From: Saprospiraceae bacterium | GTDB taxonomy: Bacteria; Bacteroidota; Bacteroidia; Chitinophagales; Saprospiraceae | Length of the DNA: 64,000 bases | Assembly (NCBI GenBank): GCA_016716335.1 | Contig: JADJWN010000005.1 | Coordinates: 1 to 64,000, forward strand | Direction: 5' to 3' | Shown here: positions 29,947 to 38,636 of the stretch, piece after piece | Layout of the letters: every line of letters begins with the position of its first letter | Position numbering within the stretch: position 1 is the first letter of the stretch | The notes under the pieces: generated by a model | The model's database searches: none | Told to the model about the DNA's origin: nothing | What the model saw: only the letters and a program-made list of their open reading frames with translations | Translations under genes and position numbers: made by a program

Positions 29947-32733
29947 ATGAATCTCAGAAATATACTCATCATCCTGATTCCTGCTATATTCTTTTCAATG
30001 CAGCTGATGAGTCAGAGCCCTGTAGAGACTGCTGCAAGGGCAGAGCTTGAAAAACGGGGTCTGGATGAAAACAGGGTCAGGGAAGAGCTGCTGAAACGAG
30101 GCGTGGACGTGGATAAGATAGATCCCAACAACAGGCAGCAGGTGATGCAATATGAAAAAGTGATCAGGGAGGTGATTACCATGCTTGAGCAGGAAAAAAA
30201 GAATCAGGGACAAAATACTGTCGAAAATAATAGAAGAGCAGCAGGAAGTGTAGAAGATAAGGAAAAAAGGAGCGTGGATACGCCGGAAGCAGTGGCAAAG
30301 CAATCAACTGAAATTCAAAAAGCAGTAAAGGAAGGAGCTACCATAGAGGAGGCGGTAACAGAAAAAATTCAGGAGTCAGTGTCGCAGACTTTACCACGGC
30401 CAATGACCTATGGACAGCACATTTTCAGAGATAAATCCATCAAATTATTCCGGACAGCAGAAGATGCCAAACCACCCAGAAGTTATGTACTGGGTCCTGG
30501 TGATAAAATTGCTATTTCCATCTGGGGTCCATCTCAGGAAAACTTTGCATTTGAAATACAGAAAGACGGTTACATCCAGCCCTCCAATCTGCCCCGATAT
30601 TATCTGGCGGGTCTTACTATTGAAGCAGCCCGCAATCTGATGGCACAAAAGCTCAGAAACTATTATTTTTTTCAAAATGAAAATTTTGAGCTGACCGTAA
30701 CCACTGCCCGCACCATTAATGTAAATATTTTAGGAGAAGTATTTACTAATGGTTCATTCAATATTTCTGCCGTTAATACGGCTTTCAATGCGCTGATAGC
30801 GGCCGGAGGGCCCAATGACATAGGAAGTGTGAGAAATATAAAAGTGCTGAGTGCCGGCAAAAAACCCAGAATACTGGATGTATATAAATACCTGAACAAC
30901 CCTTTGGTTTCACAGGAATTCTACCTGAGTGAAAATGATTACATACATGTGCCCGTAGCTCAAAAGGTGGTTACGCTCACCGGAGCCGTACAGAGACCTT
31001 TCAGATACGAATTGCTGGATAAGGAAAATCTGAAAGATCTGATAGGGTATGCGGCGGGATTTAAGGTAAATGCACTTAAAGGAAATATCCAGATTAAGAG
31101 GATTGAGGATGATATGGAGAAAATTATAGATGTAAATTATCTGGAATTAGAGAAGAATGGGGGTGATTTTACATTGATGAACGGGGATGTCATTACGGTA
31201 AAGGAAATTAATGTCACAGCAAGCAATTATGTAATTGCCACAGGTGCAGTGCAGAATCCGGATACTTTTGCCCTGAAAGAAGGAGAGCGGATATCAGACC
31301 TGATCAGGAAGGCGGTGCTGCTGGAAAATGCTATTACAGATATTGCTTACCTGAAACGACTGGATAATAATATGAAAACGGTAAGGTACAATTTTATCAA
31401 CCTAACCGAAATCATCAAAAATCCGGGTTCTGAAAAAGACTGGATACTGAAAAAAGGAGACGAACTGGTGGTGGAAGCATCCAGCACATTTGCTGATAAA
31501 TATAAGGTCTCTGTGGAAGGAGCAGTGAGAAACCCTAAAGAGATTGACTTGGACGAAGGAAGAAATATCCGTGTTTCAGATCTGATTTTTCTGGCAGGAG
31601 GACTTAAGGAAGAAGCAATGGATTTTGCTTATATTTTCAGGAAAAATAATAAAGATGCCAAGACACAGGAATACATTTTCGTGGATCTCAAAGCAGTACT
31701 AAATAATACCGGATCAAATGCCAATTATGAAATACAGCCTTTGGACAGATTGGTGGTTTATTCCAGGAATAATTATCTGGACGAATCCTTTATTAAAGTG
31801 GATGGAGCAGTGAGGGCACCCGGAGAGTTTTTGTATAATGAAAGCCTAACGATAAAAGATGCATTATTGTTGGCCGGAGGTTTGAGAAGAGAAGCTTCTT
31901 TAGATAGAATTGATGTGTACAGACTTGAATTTGGAGAAGAAAAATCCACCAGAGTACTTGTAGCAAATGTCAAACTGGATGAACAGCTCAATATAAAAGG
32001 CGGCTCCGGAAATTTTCAACTTGAGCCCTTTGATCAGATCTACGTCAGATTTGCACCGAATTTTGAAACTCAAAGAAATATAAATCTGACAGGTGAGGTG
32101 AAGTATCCGGGCACCTATGCCTTATTTGGAGATAATACAAAACTTGCAACTATCATTGGTGAAGCTGGTGGGTTAACGAATGAGAGTTTTCCTGAAGGGG
32201 CTACGCTCCTCCGAAATAAAAACAACGTCGGATTTATAATCATAGACCTTAAAGAAGCGATCAAGAATCCCAGGTCATTTGCCAACATAATCCTTCAGGA
32301 TGGTGACGAAATATTTATACCTAAACAAAATAACATAGTCTCTATTACAGGTGCTACCAAGGCCGCTGAGGTATATCCTGAGCGTATTTTAGTTCAGAAT
32401 AAAATCAATGTAAATTACATAAAAGGTAAGGATGCCAGGTTTTACATAGATAACTTTGCAGGTGGAATAGCAAAAGAAGGCAGTCCGGACAAAATTACCG
32501 TGACTGATGCCAGCGGCAAGGTACGGCGAACCAAAAGATTTCTGTTTTTCAGGACTTATCCGGAAGTGGGCCCCGGAAGCGTGATACAGGTAGGTTACAA
32601 AGATAAAAAGTCTGAGGAATCAGAAACGGGGAAGAAGGAAGGAGAAGTAAAATGGGGTGAAGTATTGGCCAGTTCAATAGCACAGGCCACGGCAATTTTA
32701 TCCATAATTTTATTGATTCAAAATGTAAATTAA
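29947..32733 (+). CDS. Polysaccharide export outer-membrane protein with multiple SLBB domains (Wza-like)
   Basis: The start at 29947 (MNLRNILIILIPAIFFSMQLMSQ) gives a signal peptide; upstream in-frame codons are ignored. An N-terminal helical region (~25-140) with repeated ELxKRG elements precedes the poly-export domain (YVLGPGDKIAISIWGPSQENFAFEIQKDGYIQPSN, ~170-255). At least five SLBB repeats then run to ~820, each with a V-x-G-A/E-V-x-x-P-G/x core. A C-terminal membrane helix (IAQATAILSIILLIQNV) ends the 928-residue protein. It probably forms the outer-membrane exit channel for the capsule built by the genes downstream and is the first gene of that locus. Confidence 0.9.
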   Translation: MNLRNILIILIPAIFFSMQLMSQSPVETAARAELEKRGLDENRVREELLKRGVDVDKIDPNNRQQVMQYEKVIREVITMLEQEKKNQGQNTVENNRRAAGSVEDKEKRSVDTPEAVAKQSTEIQKAVKEGATIEEAVTEKIQESVSQTLPRPMTYGQHIFRDKSIKLFRTAEDAKPPRSYVLGPGDKIAISIWGPSQENFAFEIQKDGYIQPSNLPRYYLAGLTIEAARNLMAQKLRNYYFFQNENFELTVTTARTINVNILGEVFTNGSFNISAVNTAFNALIAAGGPNDIGSVRNIKVLSAGKKPRILDVYKYLNNPLVSQEFYLSENDYIHVPVAQKVVTLTGAVQRPFRYELLDKENLKDLIGYAAGFKVNALKGNIQIKRIEDDMEKIIDVNYLELEKNGGDFTLMNGDVITVKEINVTASNYVIATGAVQNPDTFALKEGERISDLIRKAVLLENAITDIAYLKRLDNNMKTVRYNFINLTEIIKNPGSEKDWILKKGDELVVEASSTFADKYKVSVEGAVRNPKEIDLDEGRNIRVSDLIFLAGGLKEEAMDFAYIFRKNNKDAKTQEYIFVDLKAVLNNTGSNANYEIQPLDRLVVYSRNNYLDESFIKVDGAVRAPGEFLYNESLTIKDALLLAGGLRREASLDRIDVYRLEFGEEKSTRVLVANVKLDEQLNIKGGSGNFQLEPFDQIYVRFAPNFETQRNINLTGEVKYPGTYALFGDNTKLATIIGEAGGLTNESFPEGATLLRNKNNVGFIIIDLKEAIKNPRSFANIILQDGDEIFIPKQNNIVSITGATKAAEVYPERILVQNKINVNYIKGKDARFYIDNFAGGIAKEGSPDKITVTDASGKVRRTKRFLFFRTYPEVGPGSVIQVGYKDKKSEESETGKKEGEVKWGEVLASSIAQATAILSIILLIQNVN

Positions 32734-32745
32734 TAGAAATTGTAT

Positions 32746-32772
32746 TATCTTTGAGTAGTTTTTTTACTCAAA
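32746..32772 (+). promoter_or_regulatory. -7 element overlapping a palindrome, candidate operator of the capsule regulator gene
   Basis: TATCTTTG (32746-32753) matches TAnnTTTG. It overlaps the left arm of a perfect 8-bp inverted repeat, TTTGAGTA (32750-32757) and TACTCAAA (32765-32772), with a 7-nt T-rich spacer. The right arm ends 4 nt before the ATG of a winged-helix protein gene. A dimeric repressor bound here would block the promoter, which suggests autoregulation. There is no T run after the right arm, so it is not a typical terminator. Confidence 0.45.
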
Positions 32773-32776
32773 AGGG

Positions 32777-33325
32777 ATGATAGAGACCCTTATTTCTTCT
32801 AAAACACGAATAAAATTACTGTTGAAATTCTTTCTCAACAGCAATGCTACTGCCTACCTTAGAGGATTAGAATCGGAATTCGGAGAGTCTTCCAATGGCA
32901 TACGTATGGAGCTCAATCGGTTCGAAAAGGCTGGAATGCTCGAATCCTTTTCCATCGGAAACAAGAAGTACTTCAGAGCCAATACCGGCCATCCGTTATT
33001 CAGAGATACCCACAATATCATTCTGAAATACATCGGATTTGACAAGATCATTGAGGATGTCATAGAAAGGCTGGGCCATGTGGAGCGGGTGTATGTCACA
33101 GGTGCTTTCGCCAAAGGGCTGGATGATAATATTATTGATCTGATCTTTGTAGGTGATATCAATAAGCAATATCTCATTCAGCTCATCGACAAGGTCGAAA
33201 GTCTCATTCCCCGGAAGATAAGATATATCGTATATAGTAATCAGGAGGCAGGAATTCATCTGGCACGGGTGGATGAGCAGGAAATGCTTTTATTGTGGGA
33301 CAATGATATAAACGGCGAGAAATGA
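32777..33325 (+). CDS. Winged-helix regulator fused to a nucleotidyltransferase-like domain
   Basis: The 182-residue protein has an ArsR/MarR-like winged helix at residues 1-75 (TRIKLLLKFFLNSNATAYLRGLESEFGESSNGIRMELNRFEKAGML). A C-terminal domain follows whose VERVYVTGAFAKGLDDNIIDLIFVGDIN resembles the GSxAxG...DxDL motif of MNT nucleotidyltransferases, with Gly-Ala-Phe in place of Gly-Ser and altered acidic residues. It may be a catalytically weak sensor domain. The position next to a NusG-like gene (ATGA overlap) at the head of a capsule locus, plus the palindrome upstream, points to transcriptional control of the locus. This is inference. Confidence 0.7.
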   Translation: MIETLISSKTRIKLLLKFFLNSNATAYLRGLESEFGESSNGIRMELNRFEKAGMLESFSIGNKKYFRANTGHPLFRDTHNIILKYIGFDKIIEDVIERLGHVERVYVTGAFAKGLDDNIIDLIFVGDINKQYLIQLIDKVESLIPRKIRYIVYSNQEAGIHLARVDEQEMLLLWDNDINGEK

Positions 33326-33888
33326 CAGCAAAAGCCTCAGGTTCCACAATTATCAACCAGCTGGATTCAACAGAGAAAAAATGGTTTGCCGTAAACACAA
33401 AGTTTAAGTGTGAAAAGTATGTGGCACAGGCTCTGGAAAAAAAGCAGATTCAGGTGTACCTTCCGCTCATTTCAAGAATAAAAAGATATACCAGAAAGGT
33501 CAGGTCTTACAAAGTACCACTGATCAATTGCTACATATTCGTACATATAGATAAAAGTCAGTATGTCCCTGTGCTGGAGACTGAATATGTACTCAGGTTT
33601 CTCAAACAGGGCAAAGACCTTATCAGTATTCCCGAGTATGAAATAGAACTCCTCAAAAGAGTGGCCGGAGATATCGAAGATGTAGAATTGCTGAATCCTG
33701 AACATCTGATGCAGGGCGACAGCGTGGAGGTGGTTTCCGGACATCTGACCGGCCTGCAAGGAAAAATTGTGGAAAAAGCAGGCAAAAAAAGTTTTGTGGT
33801 AGATCTTGAAACTATCGGATATCAACTTAGAATCCGCATAGATCAAAGTCTGCTGCGTCCCTTAAATCCAAGGCTGAAAACAGCCTGA
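33322..33888 (+). CDS. UpxY/NusG-like capsule transcription antiterminator
   Basis: The 188-residue protein has an NGN domain (KKWFAVNTKFKCEKYVAQALEKKQIQVYLPL and KVPLINCYIFVHIDKSQYVPVLETEYVLRFLK) and a C-terminal KOW motif (LMQGDSVEVVSGHLTGLQGKIVEKAGKKSFVVDLETIGYQLRIRI). In Bacteroides the UpxY proteins bind RNA polymerase at the leader of their own capsule operon and allow read-through of long polysaccharide operons; RfaH and LoaP act similarly. It overlaps the upstream regulator gene (ATGA) and precedes the sugar genes, so it most likely serves this locus. Confidence 0.88.
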   Translation: MTAKASGSTIINQLDSTEKKWFAVNTKFKCEKYVAQALEKKQIQVYLPLISRIKRYTRKVRSYKVPLINCYIFVHIDKSQYVPVLETEYVLRFLKQGKDLISIPEYEIELLKRVAGDIEDVELLNPEHLMQGDSVEVVSGHLTGLQGKIVEKAGKKSFVVDLETIGYQLRIRIDQSLLRPLNPRLKTA

Positions 33889-34007
33889 TGTAGGGGATAA
33901 AAAATACATTGTTTTACTCCTGGGCGATAAAGTACCTGCGACTTATCGACGGCGAAGCCATGAAATAAAATTAAGAAACAAGTATTTAGACTAAGACTTT
34001 AAAAGAA

Positions 34008-34366
34008 TTGTACAAATCTTTTGAAGATATGCCGGTTTGGAAAAAAGCTTTGAGCCTTTCCAAAATGTGTTTGTTCTTACAATTGATCTTCCCAGAAGTG
34101 AAGATTACGGACTTACTTCGCAATTACGAAGATCTTCAAACAGTATCTTAGCAAACATTGCAGAAGCTTTTGGAAGGTTTTCACCTAAAGAAAAGAAGAT
34201 ATTTTACATATATGCAAGAGGTTCTGCTTATGAGACTAAAAGTCATTTATTATATGGAAATGAAATCGGATATTTTACCGATGAAAAATGTAAAAAGTTA
34301 TTGGAAGAATATGAGTTTTTAATTCATGAATTGAATAAAATTTTGAAAACACTTAACCAATCTTAA
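34008..34366 (+). pseudogene. Four-helix-bundle (23S rRNA IVP) protein, copy 1, one frameshift
   Basis: From a TTG at 34008 (or ATG 34029) the frame reads YKSFEDMPVWKKALSLSK, the typical N terminus of the family. The rest (NVFVLTIDLPRSEDYGLTSQLRRSSNSILANIAEAFGRFS...) is in another frame. One more A in the run at 34062-34065 joins them and gives 119 residues, matching the 118 and 117 residues of the two intact relatives in this locus. These proteins resemble the avd/IVP bundle encoded in 23S rRNA intervening sequences, but there is no rRNA here. The stop codon lies inside the first unit of a 13-bp tandem array. Confidence 0.75.
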
Positions 34367-34538
34367 TTCTCAACCTTAATTCTCAATCTTAATTCTCAAT
34401 CTTAATTCTCAATCCTAATTCTCAATCTTAATTCTCAACCTTAATTCTCAACCTTAATTCTCAACCTTAATTCTCAATCTTAATTCTTAACCTTATTCTC
34501 AATCTTAATTCTCAACCTTAATTCTCAACCTTAAATCT
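34358..34538 (+). repeat. 13-bp tandem array, about 14 units, ending 1 nt before wbpE
   Basis: The unit is CAAYCTTAATTCT. I count 14 units in direct tandem, one of them 12 bp, with Y mostly alternating T or C and a few single-base variants. The array starts over the IVP stop codon and its last unit ends one base before the aminotransferase ATG at 34540, so it forms the whole 5' leader of that gene. There are no spacers, so it is not a CRISPR. Copy number is likely to vary by slippage. Confidence 0.9.
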
Positions 34539-34539
34539 T

Positions 34540-35667
34540 ATGCAAATTCAACTAGTCGACGTGCACACCCAGTATCTGAAAATAAAAGATGAGATTGACT
34601 CCGGAATACAGGAAGTGCTGGATACCACCGCATTTATCAACGGGCCCAGAGTCAAGCGCTTTCAGAAAGAGCTGGAAGCCTATCTCGGGGTAAAACACGT
34701 CATACCCTGTGCAAATGGTACCGATGCCCTGCAGATTGCTATGATGGGGCTGGGTCTCAAACCCGGAGACGAAGTCATTGTGCCTGCCTTTACCTATGTG
34801 GCTACGGCAGAAGTGATAGCCTTGCTGGGTCTGACTCCGGTGATGGTAGATGTGGATCTGGATACTTTCAATGTGAATACCGAATCTGTTGCTGCCGCAA
34901 TAACTTCCAGGACCAGAGCCATCGTACCGGTGCATTTGTACGGCCAGTCTGCGGATATGGAAGCCATTATGAATATTGCATCAGCACATGAGCTCTATGT
35001 CATAGAAGATAATGCGCAGGCTATAGGGGCTGATTATATTTATAAAAATGGAGAGAGAGCAAAAACCGGCACCATTGGTCATATAGGTTGCACATCTTTT
35101 TACCCTTCCAAAAATCTGGGCTGTTATGGAGACGGTGGAGCTATCATGACCCAGGACGACGAGTTGGGCGATGTGTTGCATAAAATTGCCAATCACGGAC
35201 AATCGGTACGCTATTATCATGATCTGGTAGGCTGTAATTCCCGACTGGACTCCATTCAGGCAGTAGTGCTATCTGCCAAGTTACCCCATCTGGATGAATA
35301 CTGTGATGCACGAAGGAAGGCTGCAGATTACTATGATGCTGCTTTTGCAGAAGTGCCAGCATTGATTACACCTTATCGGGCACCTTACAGCACCCATGTA
35401 TTCCATCAATATACCCTCAGGGTCACCGACGGGCAAAGAGAAGCACTCAAGAGCTATCTGGATGAACATCGCATTCCCAACATGATTTACTATCCGGTCC
35501 CATTGTATAAACAAAAAGCTTTTGCGCCGTATGCCGGCAGCACTACCTATCTGCCCAATACAGAATTATTGTGCAAAGAAGTCATATCATTACCCATGCA
35601 TACTGAACTGGATGAAAAGCAACTGGAGTATATTTCCCGACATGTGATATCATTTTTCAGAAAATGA
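34540..35667 (+). CDS. wbpE: DegT/DnrJ/EryC1 aminotransferase, WbpE-like
   Basis: The 375-residue PLP enzyme resembles WbpE of Pseudomonas throughout: CANGTDALQIAMMGLGLKPGDEVIVPAFTYVATAEVIALLG, VPVHLYGQSADMEAI, IEDNAQAIGA and CTSFYPSKNLGCYGDGGAIMT (the Lys in PSKNLG binds PLP), then HGQSVRYYHDLVGCNSRLDSIQAVVL. WbpE converts UDP-2-acetamido-3-keto-glucuronate to the 3-amino sugar using glutamate. WbpB, WbpD, a WbpA-type dehydrogenase and a WbpI-like epimerase are encoded further along, which supports the specific assignment. Confidence 0.88.
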   Translation: MQIQLVDVHTQYLKIKDEIDSGIQEVLDTTAFINGPRVKRFQKELEAYLGVKHVIPCANGTDALQIAMMGLGLKPGDEVIVPAFTYVATAEVIALLGLTPVMVDVDLDTFNVNTESVAAAITSRTRAIVPVHLYGQSADMEAIMNIASAHELYVIEDNAQAIGADYIYKNGERAKTGTIGHIGCTSFYPSKNLGCYGDGGAIMTQDDELGDVLHKIANHGQSVRYYHDLVGCNSRLDSIQAVVLSAKLPHLDEYCDARRKAADYYDAAFAEVPALITPYRAPYSTHVFHQYTLRVTDGQREALKSYLDEHRIPNMIYYPVPLYKQKAFAPYAGSTTYLPNTELLCKEVISLPMHTELDEKQLEYISRHVISFFRK

Positions 35668-35724
35668 TGTTTCATCCTGAATAAAATCTAAGAAAACCCT
35701 ACATTCGTTCATATAAGTACGGAT

Positions 35725-36318
35725 ATGGAATCAATAAGCAGAATAAAAAAAAGAGCTTCAGGTATATCAGATATTGAAAAATATCTGATTAAAGAAAGCA
35801 AATCGGAGGTGAAACATGAATACTACAATGGAAAAATAAGGAAAATTCCAGAGTCATCTTACAATCACAATTTGATTGCTTTGCAGTTTTCCTCTGCCAT
35901 TTTGGTAGAAGTTGAAAAGCAACAAAAGCCTTATCAGGTTTTGAATAGCGACCAAAAAATATATATACCCAGACTCAACTACATTTTATATCCTGATGCA
36001 GTGGTGGTGTATCAAAAACCTGAATTCTGGAATGGCAGAAAAGATGTACTCTCCAATCCGATTTTAATTGTGGAAGTGCTGTCTCCATCTACGGAAAAAT
36101 ATGACAGAAATGATAAATTCATGTGCTACAAGAATATTCCATCTTTCAAAGAATACGTACTGGTAAGACAGGATATTCCGGAGGTCATGTCCATGTGGCA
36201 GATGGAACCGAAATTATGGAAAGAAACGATGGTAGAGGGTATGGAAGCAAGGATACATTTTGCGTCCATAGGTATAGAAATTTCGCTGGAAAAAATTTAC
36301 CGGAATGTAGAATTCTGA
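35725..36318 (+). CDS. Uma2-family (DUF820) putative endonuclease
   Basis: The 197-residue protein has the Uma2 core: SEVKHEYYNGKIRKIPESSYNHNLIALQF, YILYPDAVVVYQ, PILIVEVLSPSTEKYDRNDKFMCYKNIPSFKEYVLV. The D...EVxSxS...K pattern fits a PD-(D/E)XK restriction-endonuclease-like fold. Uma2 proteins are abundant in cyanobacteria and some Bacteroidota and their function is not settled. It sits between two sugar genes with no evident role in glycan synthesis, like the other accessory genes in this locus. Confidence 0.82.
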   Translation: MESISRIKKRASGISDIEKYLIKESKSEVKHEYYNGKIRKIPESSYNHNLIALQFSSAILVEVEKQQKPYQVLNSDQKIYIPRLNYILYPDAVVVYQKPEFWNGRKDVLSNPILIVEVLSPSTEKYDRNDKFMCYKNIPSFKEYVLVRQDIPEVMSMWQMEPKLWKETMVEGMEARIHFASIGIEISLEKIYRNVEF

Positions 36319-36394
36319 CCGGCTTTGTTGACTTTCTCAGGGCTGATATTAAATCAGTGAATTTACCAGTTCAAATAATAATCAATTAAATATA

Positions 36395-37696
36395 ATGAAA
36401 ATAGCCGTAGTAGGTACAGGATATGTCGGGCTTGTATCCGGCACTTGTTTTGCCGAGTCAGGCAATCATGTGACCTGTATAGATATAGATGCCCGCAAGG
36501 TGGAAAAAATGCAGAGTGGTATAGTCCCAATCTATGAGCCGGGCCTTGAAGTGCTCTTTGAACGAAATACCAAACAAGGCAGGCTGCATTTTACGACTGA
36601 TCTGGCAGCAGGTGTCAGAGATGCAAAAATTATTTTTCTTGCATTGCCTACTCCTCCGGGCGCAGATGGTTCGGCGGATTTATCTTATGTGCTTAAAGTG
36701 GCTGAGGACCTTTCCGGGTTAATCACTGATTATAAAGTAATTGTAGATAAAAGCACCGTGCCTGTGGGTACTGCGGAAAAAGTCGAATCTGTATTACTTA
36801 AAAAACTGGATCACAGCCTCTTTGATGTGGTGTCCAATCCGGAATTTCTTCGTGAAGGTGTCGCAGTGGAGGATTTTATGAAACCCGACAGAGTGGTTAT
36901 AGGTACGTCTTCCGAGCGGGCAAGAAATATCATGGCTCAGCTGTATGAGCCCTTTGTAAGACAAGGCAATCCCATCATTTTTATGGATGAACGCAGTGCC
37001 GAAATGACCAAATATGCTGCCAATTCTTATCTGGCCACCCGTATCAGTTTTATGAATGAAATTGCCAATCTGTGCGAACTTCTCGGGGCAGATGTGGATA
37101 TGGTAAGAAGGGGAATGGGTAGTGATACCCGCATTGGCAAACGGTTTTTGTTTCCCGGAGTAGGATATGGAGGCTCCTGCTTTCCCAAAGACGTACAGGC
37201 TTTGGCCAAAACTGCCCAGGAGAAGGATTATGATTTCAAAATCCTCAAAGCTGTCATGCAGGTCAATGAATTGCAAAAAGAAATACTTTCTCACAAAATC
37301 AGTCAGTATTTTTCAGGAAATATAAAAGGGAAAATTATAGCTGTGTGGGGACTGTCCTTCAAACCCAACACTGACGACATCCGTGAAGCCCCTGCACTGA
37401 CCATTATTTCCAGATTGTTGCAAAAAGGAGCAATAATAAAAGCTTATGATCCCGAAGCGATGGAAAATGTCAAAGAGCTTTTTGGTGACAGGATTGAATA
37501 TTGCCGCAATGAATATGATGCCATAACCGGTGTGGATGCATTGGCTATCATCACAGAATGGAATGAATTCCGTAACCCGGATTTTGAAAAAATGAAGCAG
37601 CTCATGCGGGCGCCGGTGATTTTTGATGGGAGGAATATTTATGACGTCAAATACACGAGGGAAATGGGATTTTATTACGACAGTATCGGAAGATGA
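36395..37696 (+). CDS. ugd: UDP-glucose 6-dehydrogenase
   Basis: The 433-residue enzyme oxidises UDP-glucose to UDP-glucuronate with two NAD+. The N-terminal Rossmann motif is AVVGTGYVGLVSGTCFAESG; YEPGLEVLFERN, STVPVGTAEKV and NPEFLREGVAVEDFMKPDRVVIG follow. The catalytic Cys lies in GVGYGGSCFPKDVQAL, and the C-terminal domain has WGLSFKPNTDDIREAP. It is distinct from the second dehydrogenase at 46.7 kb, which is of the UDP-HexNAc type, so this locus appears to make both UDP-GlcA and UDP-HexNAcA. Confidence 0.93.
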   Translation: MKIAVVGTGYVGLVSGTCFAESGNHVTCIDIDARKVEKMQSGIVPIYEPGLEVLFERNTKQGRLHFTTDLAAGVRDAKIIFLALPTPPGADGSADLSYVLKVAEDLSGLITDYKVIVDKSTVPVGTAEKVESVLLKKLDHSLFDVVSNPEFLREGVAVEDFMKPDRVVIGTSSERARNIMAQLYEPFVRQGNPIIFMDERSAEMTKYAANSYLATRISFMNEIANLCELLGADVDMVRRGMGSDTRIGKRFLFPGVGYGGSCFPKDVQALAKTAQEKDYDFKILKAVMQVNELQKEILSHKISQYFSGNIKGKIIAVWGLSFKPNTDDIREAPALTIISRLLQKGAIIKAYDPEAMENVKELFGDRIEYCRNEYDAITGVDALAIITEWNEFRNPDFEKMKQLMRAPVIFDGRNIYDVKYTREMGFYYDSIGR

Positions 37697-37715
37697 GTAT
37701 TTTGTCCCGAATAAA

Positions 37716-38120
37716 ATGAACTTACAAAATAAAAGGATTGTAGATTTTCTCAAAACCGAATTGCCGGAGATTCAACTCATATACATTTTCGGTAGCGAGG
37801 CACAGGGTATGACGAATCCAGAAAGTGACCTCGATATTGCTGTTTTATGTCCGATCCGGTTACAGAGCGAGACATTATGGAATTTGAGACTTGCATTATC
37901 CAACCTCCATGACAGAGAGGTGGATCTTGTGGATTTGAGAGCAGATAATGCAGTGTTGAATATGGAAATTATTTACCATGGCGTATGTATTTATAAATTG
38001 AATGATAGCTTCTGGCAATTATTTGAGTGCAGGGTAATTGAAGAATATCTAGATCTGAAGGAATTGATCAGAGATATGGAAGAGGAGATAAAAGTTTCTG
38101 GAAAAATTTTCAATTATTGA
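37716..38120 (+). CDS. MntA-type nucleotidyltransferase (antitoxin of type VII MntA/HepT pair), copy 1
   Basis: The start at 37716 gives MNLQNKRIVDFLKTELPEIQLIYIFGSEAQGMTNPESDLDIAVL; GSEAQG...SDLD is the MNT nucleotidyltransferase signature. The second acidic strand is REVDLVDLRA, and the protein has 134 residues. In characterised pairs MntA neutralises the HEPN toxin HepT by adding AMP groups to a Tyr next to its RNase motif. The downstream HepT frame begins at the MntA stop (TTGA overlap), but that gene is broken while this one is intact. Confidence 0.82.
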   Translation: MNLQNKRIVDFLKTELPEIQLIYIFGSEAQGMTNPESDLDIAVLCPIRLQSETLWNLRLALSNLHDREVDLVDLRADNAVLNMEIIYHGVCIYKLNDSFWQLFECRVIEEYLDLKELIRDMEEEIKVSGKIFNY

Positions 38121-38122
38121 TT

Positions 38123-38530
38123 ATGGACTCAGTGGTTCTCAATAAGTCAGCCATTATCGAAAAATGTTTAAACAGAATCAGGGAGGAATACTTTAGCCAT
38201 AAAGAACTTTTCTGGACGAATTATACCAGTCAGGATTCTGTTATCCTGAATATTCAACGTGCTGTGCAGGCAGTTATAAATCTGGCAGCTTATGTAGTAG
38301 AACAAAAAAAAGTGGGGAGTACCAGTCAGTAGCCGGCAAAGTTTTGAATTGCTGCATTCCCATGGATTCATAGATAAGGATATGAGTGAAAAACTTAAAA
38401 ATATGGTTGGATTCAGGAACATTGCCATTCATGAATATCAGCAGCTCAATAACGATATTTTAAAAAAGTAATTGAGGTGCATTTAAAAGATCTCGAAGAT
38501 TTTAAGGTGTTATGTCTCAGAGCGTTTTGA
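38123..38530 (+). pseudogene. HepT-type HEPN toxin, copy 1, two frameshifts
   Basis: The first 70 codons (MDSVVLNKSAIIEKCLNRIREEY... NIQRAVQAVINLAAYVVEQKKVG) are in frame. The middle (GVPVSSRQSFELLHSHGFIDKDMSEKLKNMVGFRNIAIHEYQQL) is in another and the end (VIEVHLKDLEDFK) is back in the first. One surplus G at 38314-38317 and one missing A at 38462-38467 account for this. The RX4HXY HEPN motif appears as RNIAIHEY. Corrected length is 135 residues, normal for HepT. Either the toxin is inactivated or the indels are sequence errors. Confidence 0.78.
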
Positions 38531-38636
38531 TTATGATACAATAATCGTAATCAGTACTGAGTAAGTAGATATGTGATTAGTTAAAATCACTATAATCTCA
38601 AATTTTGTATTTTGAAAATTATTTAAAACACAATAG

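Noticed and set aside
32750..32772. Terminator after the SLBB export gene
   Set aside because: The 8-bp palindrome has T in the loop rather than after the right arm, and it overlaps a promoter-like element.
34358..34538. CRISPR-like repeat array
   Set aside because: The 13-bp units are directly adjacent with no spacers, and no cas gene is near; it is a simple tandem array.
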